A stretch of 64,000 bases of DNA from Pseudomonas frederiksbergensis (lineage in GTDB: Bacteria; Pseudomonadota; Gammaproteobacteria; Pseudomonadales; Pseudomonadaceae). Where the stretch lies: NCBI RefSeq assembly GCF_001874645.1, contig NZ_CP017887.1:1-64000 (forward strand), written 5' to 3'. Shown here one piece after another: positions 34,334-43,901 of the stretch. The position numbers and the translations under genes were made by a program. The notes beneath the pieces are model-generated. The model saw nothing but the letters and a program-made list of their open reading frames with translations. It was not told the DNA's origin and ran no database searches. Each line of letters opens with the position of its first letter. The stretch's first letter is position 1.

Positions 34334-37300
34334 TTACCGTCCAGGCATATAAGGCGGTTTATCAGTTGGTCCAGTTTCGGGAGGTAGCTGAGGGACATCC
34401 AGAAGGTCATGCCCACCGGAAGACTGAGCTTGAGGCTGTTTCGGCGCAAAGTCCGGAGACATGGCGCTTGGTCGTGTATCCGCTGGAAGATGAGGGACAT
34501 CGTATGGATCGTGCCCACCGGAAGACTGAGCTTGAGGCTGTTCCGGCGCGAAGCTCGGAGACACGGTGCTTGGCCGTGTATCGGCTGGAAGACGTGGGAC
34601 ATCGTGCAGATCGTGCCCACCGGTTTGAGGTGGGGCAGGGGGGGATTATCCAGTGAGGCAGGTACAGGCGAATCAGGCCGCAATTGTCCTGGTCCGTATG
34701 ATCCTGCCGCGTTGGGGTGGATGATCCCGGCTTCGGCAGCTTTCTCAAGCGCAGTCCCCATTACGCCCGCCGATTCACTCACAACCGCATGAGTCAAACG
34801 CTCGCCTGCACCAAATTGACCAACCTTCGGTACTTCAAGTTGGTCAGCACGCTCTCTGTGGTCAGAGCGCGCAGCATTGATACCTGAATTACCAAGATTT
34901 TCAGCCTCGCTTTTTCCACGTTGAAACAGTGAATCACGGGCACCAGCACCGGCAACGCCGCCCAAATCGTTGACACCCATGTGATCGAAGCGATTTGACA
35001 TCCCTTCGGCATCAACTGAAGGTCCCTTCATTGCCAGATTCGAGTTATGGGCATCGTTCGAGACACCGAAGCCCGCAGTTCCAGGCATGACAGAGGCAAC
35101 AGTTTCCCAGTCACCGCTGGTTGCCAAGGCCTGAACCATACCAGCGACTTGAGCCGCCTTAGGATCCGCCATTGTCGAACCATAGGTTGCTGCAAAGGAA
35201 GCTGCTTTTTCCTGTAGGCCTGACCCGTATACGGCTTGTTGAAGACGCTCCGCAGCTCCGTCGGACTTCAACACGTCCTGAGCCACAGCATCGAGCTTTA
35301 TAGAGCTGGAGGAACCGAACATGTTCTGCAGACCAGACATTTCCTGGTAACTCTTCTGAGCAGAAAGAGTTTGTTGGGACTGCTTGGAGATCTGTTCCGA
35401 ATCGGAAGAAGAGAAAGTCGATGTTTCAGCATTAGACAACGAGTGGGCCTGCTGTGCGTTGACTCCATTGTTAATGGAGCCAGTCAAAGCCTTATTGAAT
35501 CCCGTCTCTTCGCCAATTTGCGCGAGCCTGCCCAAATCCTTGTTATCAGACTCCGTCAGGTTCTTACCGACCTGGCCAGAAAGTTTGCCACCGGTACCTA
35601 GCGCCTCTAAACCAGCAGAACCGCTAGCACCAATAGCGCCCATGTACGCATTGACTGACTTCTCGGAGATCCCTTCCGAACGAGCTTGCGAAGCAAAGTC
35701 TTTGTACGATGAAGACCCAGAAACACCGTAGGCCCCACCGACAGTTTGTCCTAGTTGAGCAAGATCGGTCGACGAGCTCGCATTCTGGTACGAGTTCTGG
35801 ACACCACGGCTGAACGCCTGATTGAGCGATGTTTGGGCGCCTTCGGCTGTCTGTTGTGCTGACTGGACAGAGCTGGTAAGTGCAGAGTTCGCATTAAGGT
35901 TGGGTCGGTTCATTTCTGAGTTCGTAATGCGACTACCCATCGTCGGATCATTTTGCGCAAGAGCAGACATGGCCATACCTGCACCTGGGGTTACGACATC
36001 CGGGCTTACAATCTTCTCATCGATAGTATCTCGACCGTTCATTCGGTTGGCGATGCTCATACCAGCAACCGAGCCGCCCCACACAAGGAATCCGCACAGC
36101 ACAGGCACAGAAGCCGCCATGTAGCCACCAACACCCACCCAGGTACCGAGAATGCGCTCGACCTGCATAACGGACTCAAAGGTGATCTGAGAGGTTTGCA
36201 ACTGATTCAGCATCAGGCTCTGTATCTGATACTTGGCGCCCGAAATGATGAACAGATTGACGATCGCCATGATGGGTGTCCAAAGCATCATCCAGGCAGC
36301 CATCAACAGATACTTCCCGAGCATGGAAATTCCTTGGCTGCCAAGAACAAGGATGAAGGCCATCAACGGCGATATCGCGTAGATGAAACCCTCAAAAAAC
36401 GTCAAGAATGGCCTGACGTTCCGGACGAACATGTTTCCTTCCGCCGCCCACTGGGTGTTCTGCTGCATCATAGCCTGGCTCATCATGATTGCTGCAGCAT
36501 CCTGCATATCGGCCATGGCTTTGGAAGCGGGTCCGTCCTGGAACAAAGGGAGAAGGGCGCTGGCCAGCGCGAACTCACGGGCATCAGAAGCTGCAATCCC
36601 TAACGAATTCAACGAGTCGGTCACTTTTCCTTCAACTTCGAAGCCGTCATTAAGCTTTGGGAAGGCCGACTTAGTCGAGTCCATCAATGACGGTAGTTGG
36701 CTAGTTGTAAGCTCTACCAACCGCGTATGTGCATCAGAACAGTTCAACAACTCCTCTCCACCCGGAGCATAAATTAATGTTCCGTAAACTGCCGAATCAA
36801 AACGTAGAGCTTGCATAGGCGAGCCCTCGTTCTTGATCTTATTGAAAGCACTTGGATCTCTTTCAACATTTACCATTGTGCATTCGCGGACGTAGTTCAT
36901 CCATGAGGAGTAGAGGTCACCCGCTCCACCAGTCTGATTAAAAGCTGGTATAGCCGTCATATCTTGCGTGACTCTACGGAACTTCATCAGAGTATCTAGA
37001 GGGTCCGCAAAACCATATTGGGTCATGGCCGGCGTTGAAAATCCTTGCTCAAATAGTTCTGAGAGTGTGATACCGATACCGGACAAGAAGGAACCCACAG
37101 CAACTGGACCAAGTGGTACGCCATCTACAACTTCGACAGCACCGGTGTACTTATCTTCAACAATAGCTGTTGCCGTGGCCCCAAACATAGCAAGATACAG
37201 AATCACGCATGCCAATAATTTGTGAAACTGAATTCCAGTATTGTTGCTGACTGCTTGAAATGCAATCAAGAACACGCCAAACATCAAACCAATGCGAGCC

Positions 37301-37404
37301 AGCGCCTCGACATCGCCAGTACCGGATATCATGGCCACAGCGTTGAGGATTTCGCCCAGGAATCGGGCGTATCCAATGGAATTAATTGTAAATTCGGCAG
37401 CCAT
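34334..37404 (-). CDS. traG: TraG, F-type mating pair stabilisation protein (frameshift near 3' end)
   Basis: A large inner-membrane protein of the F-type T4SS with an N-terminal membrane region (MFGVFLIAFQAVSNN, LLACVILYLAMFGATATAIV, FIYAISPLMAFILVLGSQGI, MLWTPIMAIVNLFII) and a long, polar, Ser/Gln-rich periplasmic part. Read literally, the frame changes in a run of seven C on the coding strand (34638-34644) and ends at 34285, beyond the operon terminator. With one more C it continues as NPPPAPPQTGGHDLHDVPRL, into two 34-residue repeats, and stops at 34334, giving about 1023 residues. It overlaps traH by one base (TGATG). It stabilises mating pairs and, in F, blocks redundant transfer. Confidence 0.88.
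34411..34614 (-). repeat. Two tandem 102-bp repeats in the traG 3' end
   Basis: Units 34411-34512 and 34513-34614 are near-identical and encode, in the corrected frame, the 34-residue unit ending in QPQAQSSGGHD then DVPHLPADTRPS. A partial third unit follows on each side. The copy number could vary by recombination. Confidence 0.75.
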
Positions 37405-38828
37405 CAGTTAGATGCCTCTGGATAGTTAGCCGCGCGACCTATAAAAAGACTTGTTTTTGGCATGGCGGCCATGAATTCGCGATATTGACTGATCAATTGA
37501 GGTTCTCCACCGAACTGCATCCGCAACGAGATGATTTCAGAGTCAAATTTCTTCCGAGCCTCAGCAAGTTTACGAACGGCTTCTTCGGTATGAGGAATGG
37601 TAGCACCGGCAATCGCCATATCAGCACCTCTCAACAGTTCGTCCATAAAATATTGAGACATTGCAAGAGCAATAACGCGGGAGTTAGTTCTGACGTAAGT
37701 ACGAGCCAGACTATCGGATCGGCTAGCCAAGTTGCGGATCATTGTCCCGAACGGGGTCCCGTTCAAACTGCCGATCATGCGCTTCTCATCGTCGCTAAAA
37801 GAACCGGTGTTATGATAGAACTTACCGATAATACCGATGCTTCCACCAACACCGCTGAACGCCTTTTCGATTTTCTGAGCCAAACCCTCGATCTTTATCT
37901 CCTTCATAGAAGGCTTTGTACAGTAATCATCGTCATCGCACTTGTAGACAGGCGCCGTACCGTCCCCTGTGCCCTCAAGGAAGTCCTTAAGGCTCAGACC
38001 GGTAGGTTGGATGTAGCTTATGCTAGGGACTTTACCTTTCCCGTCCGCAGCGCTTTGATCAGGCGCGCCAAGGTTTATAGAGCCAACGATGCTCATGATC
38101 AATTCTTGAGTCTGGGTGTCGCCATAGGTATAAATACCTTTGGTGTTTTTCTCCTGCATAAGGCACCAGAGGACGTTACCCTGGTCCTTACACATTTCGA
38201 ATACACCGGCCTCATAGTTTTTTGAGCTGGTGGACTTTGTAGAGTCCCCCCAGCTACCGAACACGTCTGATAGACCTTTAGAGACAGATTTGGAACTAGA
38301 AGCACTCTCCCGCTTGCTATCTATGGCGCTGAATGCATCTGTAACTAGACCCTGTGCTAATTGGCAACTGTTGGAAAACATCTGATTCAGCTGTTGAACT
38401 TTTTTCTGGAGGGTTTCGATATGTTTCTGGCAGGTAGGGCACAACGCATCGAGGGCCATATTGAATGCATAACCAGATGCGATACCAACAGCGTTACTTG
38501 CTACCGACCGTAGTAACTGAACAAACTGTTGAGCGTTGATAAACGAGAACGAGCCACCAAACATATCAATGCCACCGCAACCTGATTCAAACGACGGTGG
38601 TTTAATCGAAACAAGTGAGGTCGTCATGATCTTGTTTCTCGTCGTGAACGCCCCCCCTGTTAAAACACCACGGCGAGCGGTTTCATAAGCACCAGGAGCT
38701 GTAGTGTTAGACATATTATTGAACATACTATCAAGCTGGGAATTCAGATTCGCATATGCACCAGTGGCACATAAGCCGAATGTTGCCGTGAGCATGAGAG
38801 ATAAAACAGTCTTACGGAGCGATTTCAT
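37404..38828 (-). CDS. traH: TraH, F-type T4SS pilus assembly protein
   Basis: 474 residues with a signal peptide ending at ATGAYANLN, then RRGVLTGGAFTTRNKIMTTS, SIKPPSFESGCGGIDMFGGS and FSFINAQQFVQLLRSVASNA, the hallmark block of TraH, plus ALCPTCQKHIETLQKKVQQL. TraH is a periplasmic/outer-membrane-associated component for pilus extension and mating. It overlaps traF by 17 nt and traG by 1 nt, a tight operon. Confidence 0.93.
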   Translation of the reverse strand: MKSLRKTVLSLMLTATFGLCATGAYANLNSQLDSMFNNMSNTTAPGAYETARRGVLTGGAFTTRNKIMTTSLVSIKPPSFESGCGGIDMFGGSFSFINAQQFVQLLRSVASNAVGIASGYAFNMALDALCPTCQKHIETLQKKVQQLNQMFSNSCQLAQGLVTDAFSAIDSKRESASSSKSVSKGLSDVFGSWGDSTKSTSSKNYEAGVFEMCKDQGNVLWCLMQEKNTKGIYTYGDTQTQELIMSIVGSINLGAPDQSAADGKGKVPSISYIQPTGLSLKDFLEGTGDGTAPVYKCDDDDYCTKPSMKEIKIEGLAQKIEKAFSGVGGSIGIIGKFYHNTGSFSDDEKRMIGSLNGTPFGTMIRNLASRSDSLARTYVRTNSRVIALAMSQYFMDELLRGADMAIAGATIPHTEEAVRKLAEARKKFDSEIISLRMQFGGEPQLISQYREFMAAMPKTSLFIGRAANYPEASN

Positions 38829-39840
38829 CGTTATTCATCCTCACGGTTTCGCGCAAATGGTCTTGAAGGTATTGGGAAAGTTGCGCCGGGTCTTCAAGTA
38901 CCGTCTTATCGACCGACTGCAGCTCTTTAGAAATTAGTAGGCCATTGTCAAATACAGGTTGTGTTGACTGATACTGTTTGGTGGTGATGACTTTTGCATC
39001 CCTTGCCACAACAACTATCCTATTGAGTAAAGTGTCGAGCGTAACAGCTCCAAAACCTACGACTTCCGTTCTAGAAGGAGGGATTGCCAGCGCTAAAGCT
39101 GGAGTTTGATAAATACCTAACTGTTCAGCTTGACCGGAGTCAACCTTATACTCCGGGAACAGTTGATTATCCAAAGATTTGCCATCTAGGGAAATTGGGA
39201 TAATTGGCACGCCTGTAGCATTCCGAAGAGCAACCAAAACGCCGGCCTGCTCCGTACATAGGATGCAGTTACTTTTAAAGAAGAAAAACAAGCCGGACTT
39301 AGTGCCGATTTCCTTTACTACTTCGTTACGCTTATCCAACGCTTCCCTAGCCATAGCGTTCGCCGCATAGGTAGCTTGTGGGCGACGTGAATCTTCATCA
39401 AGAAACGGGTCTCTCATAATGACGTTGGTCGACATTTCAGAGAACTTCGTGGCCTTGTCCATGGCCATCCGCTGAAGATAGTAATAAGCCCGGACGTTCT
39501 CTGGCGACGGATCGTCCATTGCCCTATCTCGAAATTTCGGCAGTTCAATCCTTATCCAAGCTGACGTGAAGGGCTTTGTTTCATCCCGCTCAACTTTGGA
39601 AACTTGCTCAGGGGCAGGTTGCGTTGGGGGGGAGGGCAAAGGTGGCATTTCCTTGACCTCGGGCTCAGCATCCGGGTACTCCTGGTACCAGAACCACCCT
39701 TCGCTTTTTCCTTGATAGAAGGACTGGCCTGCGATCGCTTCAGGATTGCTGCCCTCACGCTGACCGTCGGCCACAGCAAAAGGCGCCAGACACAAAGCAG
39801 CCGCACTCACGAGCAATCCTAACGATCGACTTTCAATCAT
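38812..39840 (-). CDS. traF: TraF, thioredoxin-like T4SS assembly protein
   Basis: 342 residues with a signal peptide (LVSAAALCLAPFAVADG), a Trp-rich region (EGWFWYQEYPDAEPE) and a thioredoxin fold whose CxxC is in FFFFKSNCILCTEQAGVL. TraF aids folding or disulphide formation of pilus-assembly proteins in the periplasm. Its start touches the stop of the upstream HTH gene, and it overlaps traH. Confidence 0.92.
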   Translation of the reverse strand: MIESRSLGLLVSAAALCLAPFAVADGQREGSNPEAIAGQSFYQGKSEGWFWYQEYPDAEPEVKEMPPLPSPPTQPAPEQVSKVERDETKPFTSAWIRIELPKFRDRAMDDPSPENVRAYYYLQRMAMDKATKFSEMSTNVIMRDPFLDEDSRRPQATYAANAMAREALDKRNEVVKEIGTKSGLFFFFKSNCILCTEQAGVLVALRNATGVPIIPISLDGKSLDNQLFPEYKVDSGQAEQLGIYQTPALALAIPPSRTEVVGFGAVTLDTLLNRIVVVARDAKVITTKQYQSTQPVFDNGLLISKELQSVDKTVLEDPAQLSQYLQDHLRETVRMNNDEIAP

Positions 39841-40142
39841 CAGCGATCACCGGCAGCGAATGCGGCTACCTTAATGGTAGAGAAGGCGTCATTGCGCCCA
39901 GGTCGGACCCTTGCATTTCTGATTGGAAGAACCCAGGGCAGGTGTTCAAAACGCAAACTCCCGAGCTTTTTCTTCATCGTAATTTCAGAAAGGCCCAGCT
40001 CAGAAGCAACCTGGGCCAAGGTCATTTTGGAGCCATACTTGTGCTTGTAGTCCTGTTCAAAATCCGACTTCGCGTCAGATACAAGGCGTACAGCATCACG
40101 GGCTAGGTTGCCCGCATAACTGAGATGCATTGAGGCGCTCAC
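39840..40142 (-). CDS. Small HTH protein leading the traFHG operon
   Basis: 100 residues from GTG 40142, with AAGGAG 9 nt upstream. The centre, KMTLAQVASELGLSEITMKK then KLGSLRFEH, is a helix-turn-helix resembling those of small plasmid regulators. Its stop overlaps the traF start by one base. It may regulate this operon or act in transfer. Confidence 0.65.
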   Translation of the reverse strand: MSASMHLSYAGNLARDAVRLVSDAKSDFEQDYKHKYGSKMTLAQVASELGLSEITMKKKLGSLRFEHLPWVLPIRNARVRPGRNDAFSTIKVAAFAAGDR

Positions 40143-40503
40143 CCTATAACTCCTTATCCCGGTTGGTTTTGTCTACCGTTAAGGTATTGAAGGTGGGGAG
40201 AGCAGGGGGAGGGTGTTTGCCCCCGGTCTGGGGGTCAGGTTTCAATGAGTTGTCGGTTAGGGGGAGTCAGCGAATTCGGAAAAAAACGTACGCTAGTACC
40301 GTATCGATTATTCAAGAAAGGCGGCGTCTCTGTGCACTGAATCAAAGACGATGCGTTTATATTTGGTCAGGGAATGTTCATCTAAACGCTAACGATTGGC
40401 CTCCTTTGCTGTAATGTTCACTGCGCGCACCGGCCCTTGATCGGGCTTTCGACAATACCTGGATGAGTTTTTTTGCGTCCACGAAAACGAAAGGGCTTTT
40501 CAA
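40143..40503. promoter_or_regulatory. Promoter region of the traFHG operon
   Basis: No gene. A strong minus-strand hairpin, CCCCC-AGAC-CGGGGG, lies near 40217-40233, about 75 nt before the GTG start. GCCC-TTGATC-GGGC near 40433-40446 is a second hairpin. If the FlhDC-like activator drives transfer genes, its site should be here. Confidence 0.4.
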
Positions 40504-40752
40504 ATGACTGAGCAAAAAGTCGAACTCTGCTTGCAGAAAACACGCCTCTACATCGCAGCGATCAGCACCGCGGCCAACGTCGTAGATCTAGATTTGAGCT
40601 ACGGCCAAGCAAATGGTTATCTTCGCTGCATGCTGGACACTGGGGCGATTTCTAATGACCGCTGGCAAGAGATGTCATTGCTTGCGCAGAGAGCCCACCT
40701 CGGAGGTCTAAACCATTTTGGTGTAGATCGAGTGATGGACTACAACAGATAG
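40504..40752 (+). CDS. Hypothetical 82-residue protein
   Basis: ATG 40504 follows GAAAGGGC by 7 nt. The product (MTEQKVELCLQKTRLYIAAI, then LSYGQANGYLRCMLDTGAIS) is helical and soluble. No family recognised. Its end is close to the convergent recombinase gene. Confidence 0.55.
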   Translation: MTEQKVELCLQKTRLYIAAISTAANVVDLDLSYGQANGYLRCMLDTGAISNDRWQEMSLLAQRAHLGGLNHFGVDRVMDYNR

Positions 40753-40796
40753 GAATCGGTCTGAAGTGGATGTTCTCAACGTATTCGTCCGCCAGG

Positions 40797-41855
40797 TTAG
40801 AAGTCTTCACCCTTCATTATTTTTTGCTTCTCCTTGTCCCCTCGCATGTCATAAAGCAGTGTGGTGGTGACGTTCGCGTGGTCCGCCAACTTCTGCGCCA
40901 TCCCCTCACCATGCTTGTCGATCATGCGGGTTATGAAGGTGCGGCGCAGATCGTGGGGTTTAACCTTGACGCCGCATGCTTTGGAACGTTTATCGAGAAT
41001 GTAATAGATCGCTTGAGGGGTTAGCCCCTCATCGGTTATCAAGCCTGGCGTGACTTTTTGCTCGGCAGAGTCTGAGCCAGATGCCTGGGCATGTGCTGAT
41101 TGAGTCACCACTTTTTTTCTACCTTTCCTGATCCGCGTAAATAAAGGCCCCTCTGATCCAACCGCCGCGTTGCGGATCTCCAACCAGGCGCTGATGCGTT
41201 TCACTGCGCCAGGGGCGATCCACTTTTTGAGTTCCTTGTTCCCCTTACCGATGACCGTCACAAACCACTCGCTTTGATCGAGGTTCTGAAGATCGATTGC
41301 TACCCCTTCGGCTCTACGAAGGCCGGAGCCATAGAGCAACGAAATGATCGCTGCGTCTCGAAGCCCCTGGTGTCGCCAGTCAGAAACACAGTCAGCCAAA
41401 AGTTTGTGAAAGTCCTGTTCCTCAACAAATTTGCCGGTAGGCAGCCGCTGCTCACGAAATGGCTTTACCTCGCGCAAGCTATGCAACCGATCGTAACTGA
41501 TCAGCTCGAGGTGTTTGGCTTCATTGAAGACACCCCTCAACGCCGATAAATAAAGCCCGCATGTTTTCGAAGCGTAGCCATGCAGACGCATTTTTTCGAC
41601 GAGGGCGTAAAGGTGAACCCGCTCAACTTTTTGCCAGGCAATTTCTTCCAGAGGCACATCCTCGGCCCCCAGCATGGTGGCGACCTCCTGGAGTGCGTAC
41701 CTCATCGTCAGTTTTGATCCAGGGCCAAGCCTCCGGATGAAATTGCTGTACGGATTGTTCTGAGGGTGCCTGGAAGAACTCAGAACAATGTTCTGATCAT
41801 CGTCGGCCAGTAGCGTGTCAATGTCGAAGCTGGCCAGGTCAGTCGAGGGTTCCAA
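40797..41855 (-). CDS. Tyrosine recombinase/integrase
   Basis: 352 residues. The N-terminal SAM-like core-binding domain is followed by the catalytic domain with Arg in LLYGSGLRRAEGVA, Lys in VTVIGKGNKEL, H-x-x-R in KPHDLRRTFITRM, a His/Tyr region KLADHANVTTTLLYDM. All catalytic residues are visible. It may resolve plasmid multimers or mobilise a segment; a repeat-rich AT stretch lies just upstream of its start. Confidence 0.9.
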   Translation of the reverse strand: MEPSTDLASFDIDTLLADDDQNIVLSSSRHPQNNPYSNFIRRLGPGSKLTMRYALQEVATMLGAEDVPLEEIAWQKVERVHLYALVEKMRLHGYASKTCGLYLSALRGVFNEAKHLELISYDRLHSLREVKPFREQRLPTGKFVEEQDFHKLLADCVSDWRHQGLRDAAIISLLYGSGLRRAEGVAIDLQNLDQSEWFVTVIGKGNKELKKWIAPGAVKRISAWLEIRNAAVGSEGPLFTRIRKGRKKVVTQSAHAQASGSDSAEQKVTPGLITDEGLTPQAIYYILDKRSKACGVKVKPHDLRRTFITRMIDKHGEGMAQKLADHANVTTTLLYDMRGDKEKQKIMKGEDF

Positions 41856-42306
41856 AGTGACGCTCCGCAGGTGAAACCGAGGAATTTCAATCTGCCTTAG
41901 TGAGCTTCGCGCTAAAGGACAGATTTCTTATAGCTTTTACTTTTCAAAACAACTATTTAGATAAGTAAAAATACAGCATGATTTTGTCACGCGCGTGTCG
42001 AGATTACTTAAATATGCGAAAAAACAGCTAAATATGAAACGGGATACAAATCAGGCCCTTAGCGAGCATGGTACCTAGCATTGGCCTGGAAAAATTATTT
42101 AAATATGCGTATCAGACTCAAGCCCCCCCGGATCAGGACGCCTACGGCCGGCGCCTCTACCGATCTAGTTGAATTCGTCGACGCGACCTGGCGAAGGGGC
42201 TGGAGCAGCTTGGCCCAACCATTCAGATCTTGCGCCTACGCGAAATCTGTCGAGCAATCAGGGGCAAACAGCACACATTTCACGTAGAGAACGGCCACAC
42301 GGTCGG
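41856..42306. other. AT-rich gap with TTAAATATGCG repeats
   Basis: TTAAATATGCG occurs at 42008-42018 and 42099-42109, and CTAAATATG at 42028-42036, close to the recombinase start; these could be its recombination or operator sites. From about 42150 a coding-like fragment, RDLAKGLEQLGPTIQILRLR, in plus-strand frame suggests a decayed gene without a start. Confidence 0.4.
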
Positions 42307-42855
42307 TCAGCCCAAGTTCACGTCGACCATCGACACCGTGTCCCCTGTGGTCATCGAAATGAGCTCAGTGATCGAAACTGTTCGGACATCCTCACCAAAG
42401 TCACCAGCACCGTTTTCTGCAAAGCGTTCTATCGTCGCAAGTACCTGAAGAGGACTTCCATCACTGTCTTTGTCAACTCTTATTGACTTTAAAACATAGA
42501 TCATCATATTAGGTCTTAATATCACATCTGCGTTCGGATAAAAACCATAGCCATACAAAATGGTATGAGAAAGCATTGTTAGTAACTGGACATTATTGGC
42601 CAGTGAAACAATTTGCTTTGCTGGCTTTTGCTTCGCCACTTTCTTATACAACTGAGGGTCCTGACTACGCAGAATAGTTAACATCTTATGTCGATGTTGA
42701 TCTATGTAGCCACGTACTACCTCTTCGGCTTGTTCATTTGTCAATGAGTCGCTGATAAATAGTTGCAAGGATAAACCTTCCTTTCCTTTCCTCAATAACC
42801 ATCTGCCAACCAGTTTTTGTTTGGTAGTAGAAAGTATTGTCTTGCCGAGATCCAT
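42307..42855 (-). CDS. Hypothetical protein
   Basis: 182 residues if started at ATG 42855, but that start lies 120 nt inside the upstream gene. The next in-frame Met is at about 42693 (MLTILRSQDPQLYKKVAKQK). The protein is mixed alpha/beta, with a hydrophobic LANNVQLLTMLSHTILYGYG segment. No family recognised. The long overlap suggests a start further in, or a frameshift joining both genes. Confidence 0.45.
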   Translation of the reverse strand: MDLGKTILSTTKQKLVGRWLLRKGKEGLSLQLFISDSLTNEQAEEVVRGYIDQHRHKMLTILRSQDPQLYKKVAKQKPAKQIVSLANNVQLLTMLSHTILYGYGFYPNADVILRPNMMIYVLKSIRVDKDSDGSPLQVLATIERFAENGAGDFGEDVRTVSITELISMTTGDTVSMVDVNLG

Positions 42856-43468
42856 AAAAAGCCCTTTTGTCCCGTATCACCTTCTGAGGAAGGGTAGTTA
42901 CCGGTAGAGCCCCTTTAATGTGTAACTGAATTTTTCGAAAAACTCTGTCTAAAGCGAGGTCTCCCCTCGTGCGTTGGTAGTACCTGTGAATCGCGTAAGG
43001 TGAAATGCAAACGAACCCCAGGCCCTGGGCCCATGCGCCGGGAAGCTGCAACGAGCTTTCTGTCCAGATGGCACAGGCAAATGGCTCAAAGTCTGTTGAC
43101 CAAGATGACACGCCGACGAAGCTGATTTCGGCCCCGATGAACTGTGTCCGAAGGAATGTCGCAAGCTTATTCAGACCAGCTGTCCTGCTCTGTAGGCGGC
43201 TAGCTAGAACCACCTCCTCACGTGAGAACTCTATTTTCAGGCCTGTCCCTGCCCTATTCTGGCCAGCGACTTCAAAATGAACGAGTAAAAACCAAGTGGC
43301 GATCAGCGTTGCTCTTTCATTATTTTTATGTTCGATTCGGTCACGCAGAGGATGCAGAACCTTGATTTCGAGAGACCGCGGTGGCTTCCCATCACACGTA
43401 TAAATGCAAAGGATTTTGTCCTCGCCGATGAGGTATCGAGCATCAATGTTAAGCGATAAAACCGACAT
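42734..43468 (-). CDS. Hypothetical protein
   Basis: 244 residues from ATG 43468 (MSVLSLNIDARYLIGEDKIL). It has alternating beta and helix, TGWQMVIEERKGRFILATIY near its end, and no motif I know. It overlaps the following gene by 120 nt. Probably a plasmid accessory protein. Confidence 0.55.
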   Translation of the reverse strand: MSVLSLNIDARYLIGEDKILCIYTCDGKPPRSLEIKVLHPLRDRIEHKNNERATLIATWFLLVHFEVAGQNRAGTGLKIEFSREEVVLASRLQSRTAGLNKLATFLRTQFIGAEISFVGVSSWSTDFEPFACAIWTESSLQLPGAWAQGLGFVCISPYAIHRYYQRTRGDLALDRVFRKIQLHIKGALPVTTLPQKVIRDKRAFYGSRQDNTFYYQTKTGWQMVIEERKGRFILATIYQRLIDK

Positions 43469-43585
43469 TTTAGGTCCTGAATGGCGTTCTATGGCTAGGA
43501 TACACCACTTAAAGAAATTGCAATCTCAACTATAGAAAATTTTCAAGCCCTGACACTTTAACTAGTAAAGCTTGGGTTTTTGCAC

Positions 43586-43611
43586 AAAAAAAGGCCGCAC
43601 TTGGCGGCCTT
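43586..43611 (-). terminator. Terminator of the primase operon
   Basis: AAGGCCGC and GCGGCCTT pair around a 4-5 nt loop (about 43591-43611); on the minus strand a run of T (complement of AAAAAAA) follows. It lies directly after the 43612 stop. Confidence 0.85.
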
Positions 43612-43893
43612 TTAATTTTCTTGCTTGTTACTACGATGACTTACAATCTCCTCTAGAATCTTAATAACTTCAAGACTATATGGACCTGTAACTGTCACTT
43701 GCCCAAGCTCAAAGCAGTTTGAAGTATCGCGGATTCGTCTTGTATCCAGAGCGCTAGAGCGCTTTCGCGCTCTTAGCAACTCCCGATACTCTAAATTACC
43801 TCCATCGAAACCAAGTGGTGGACAGAATGGATTTACTGCACACGATCCCGGCTTTGTCGGCACAACTCTAGGGTCAAATATATAGCTAGTCAT
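43612..43893 (-). CDS. Hypothetical 93-residue protein
   Basis: Start ATG 43893 (MTSYIFDPRVVPTKPGSCAV) has GAGGGGC 4 nt upstream, better than the ATG at 43905. It follows the primase stop by about 8 nt and precedes a terminator, so it ends that operon. Basic, with an ARKRSSALDTRRIRDT segment; no family recognised. Confidence 0.6.
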   Translation of the reverse strand: MTSYIFDPRVVPTKPGSCAVNPFCPPLGFDGGNLEYRELLRARKRSSALDTRRIRDTSNCFELGQVTVTGPYSLEVIKILEEIVSHRSNKQEN

Positions 43894-43901
43894 TATGCCC
43901 C

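Noticed and set aside
34366..34792. Plus-strand open frames of about 100-127 codons
   Set aside because: They are antisense shadows of the traG repeat region and have no ribosome binding site.
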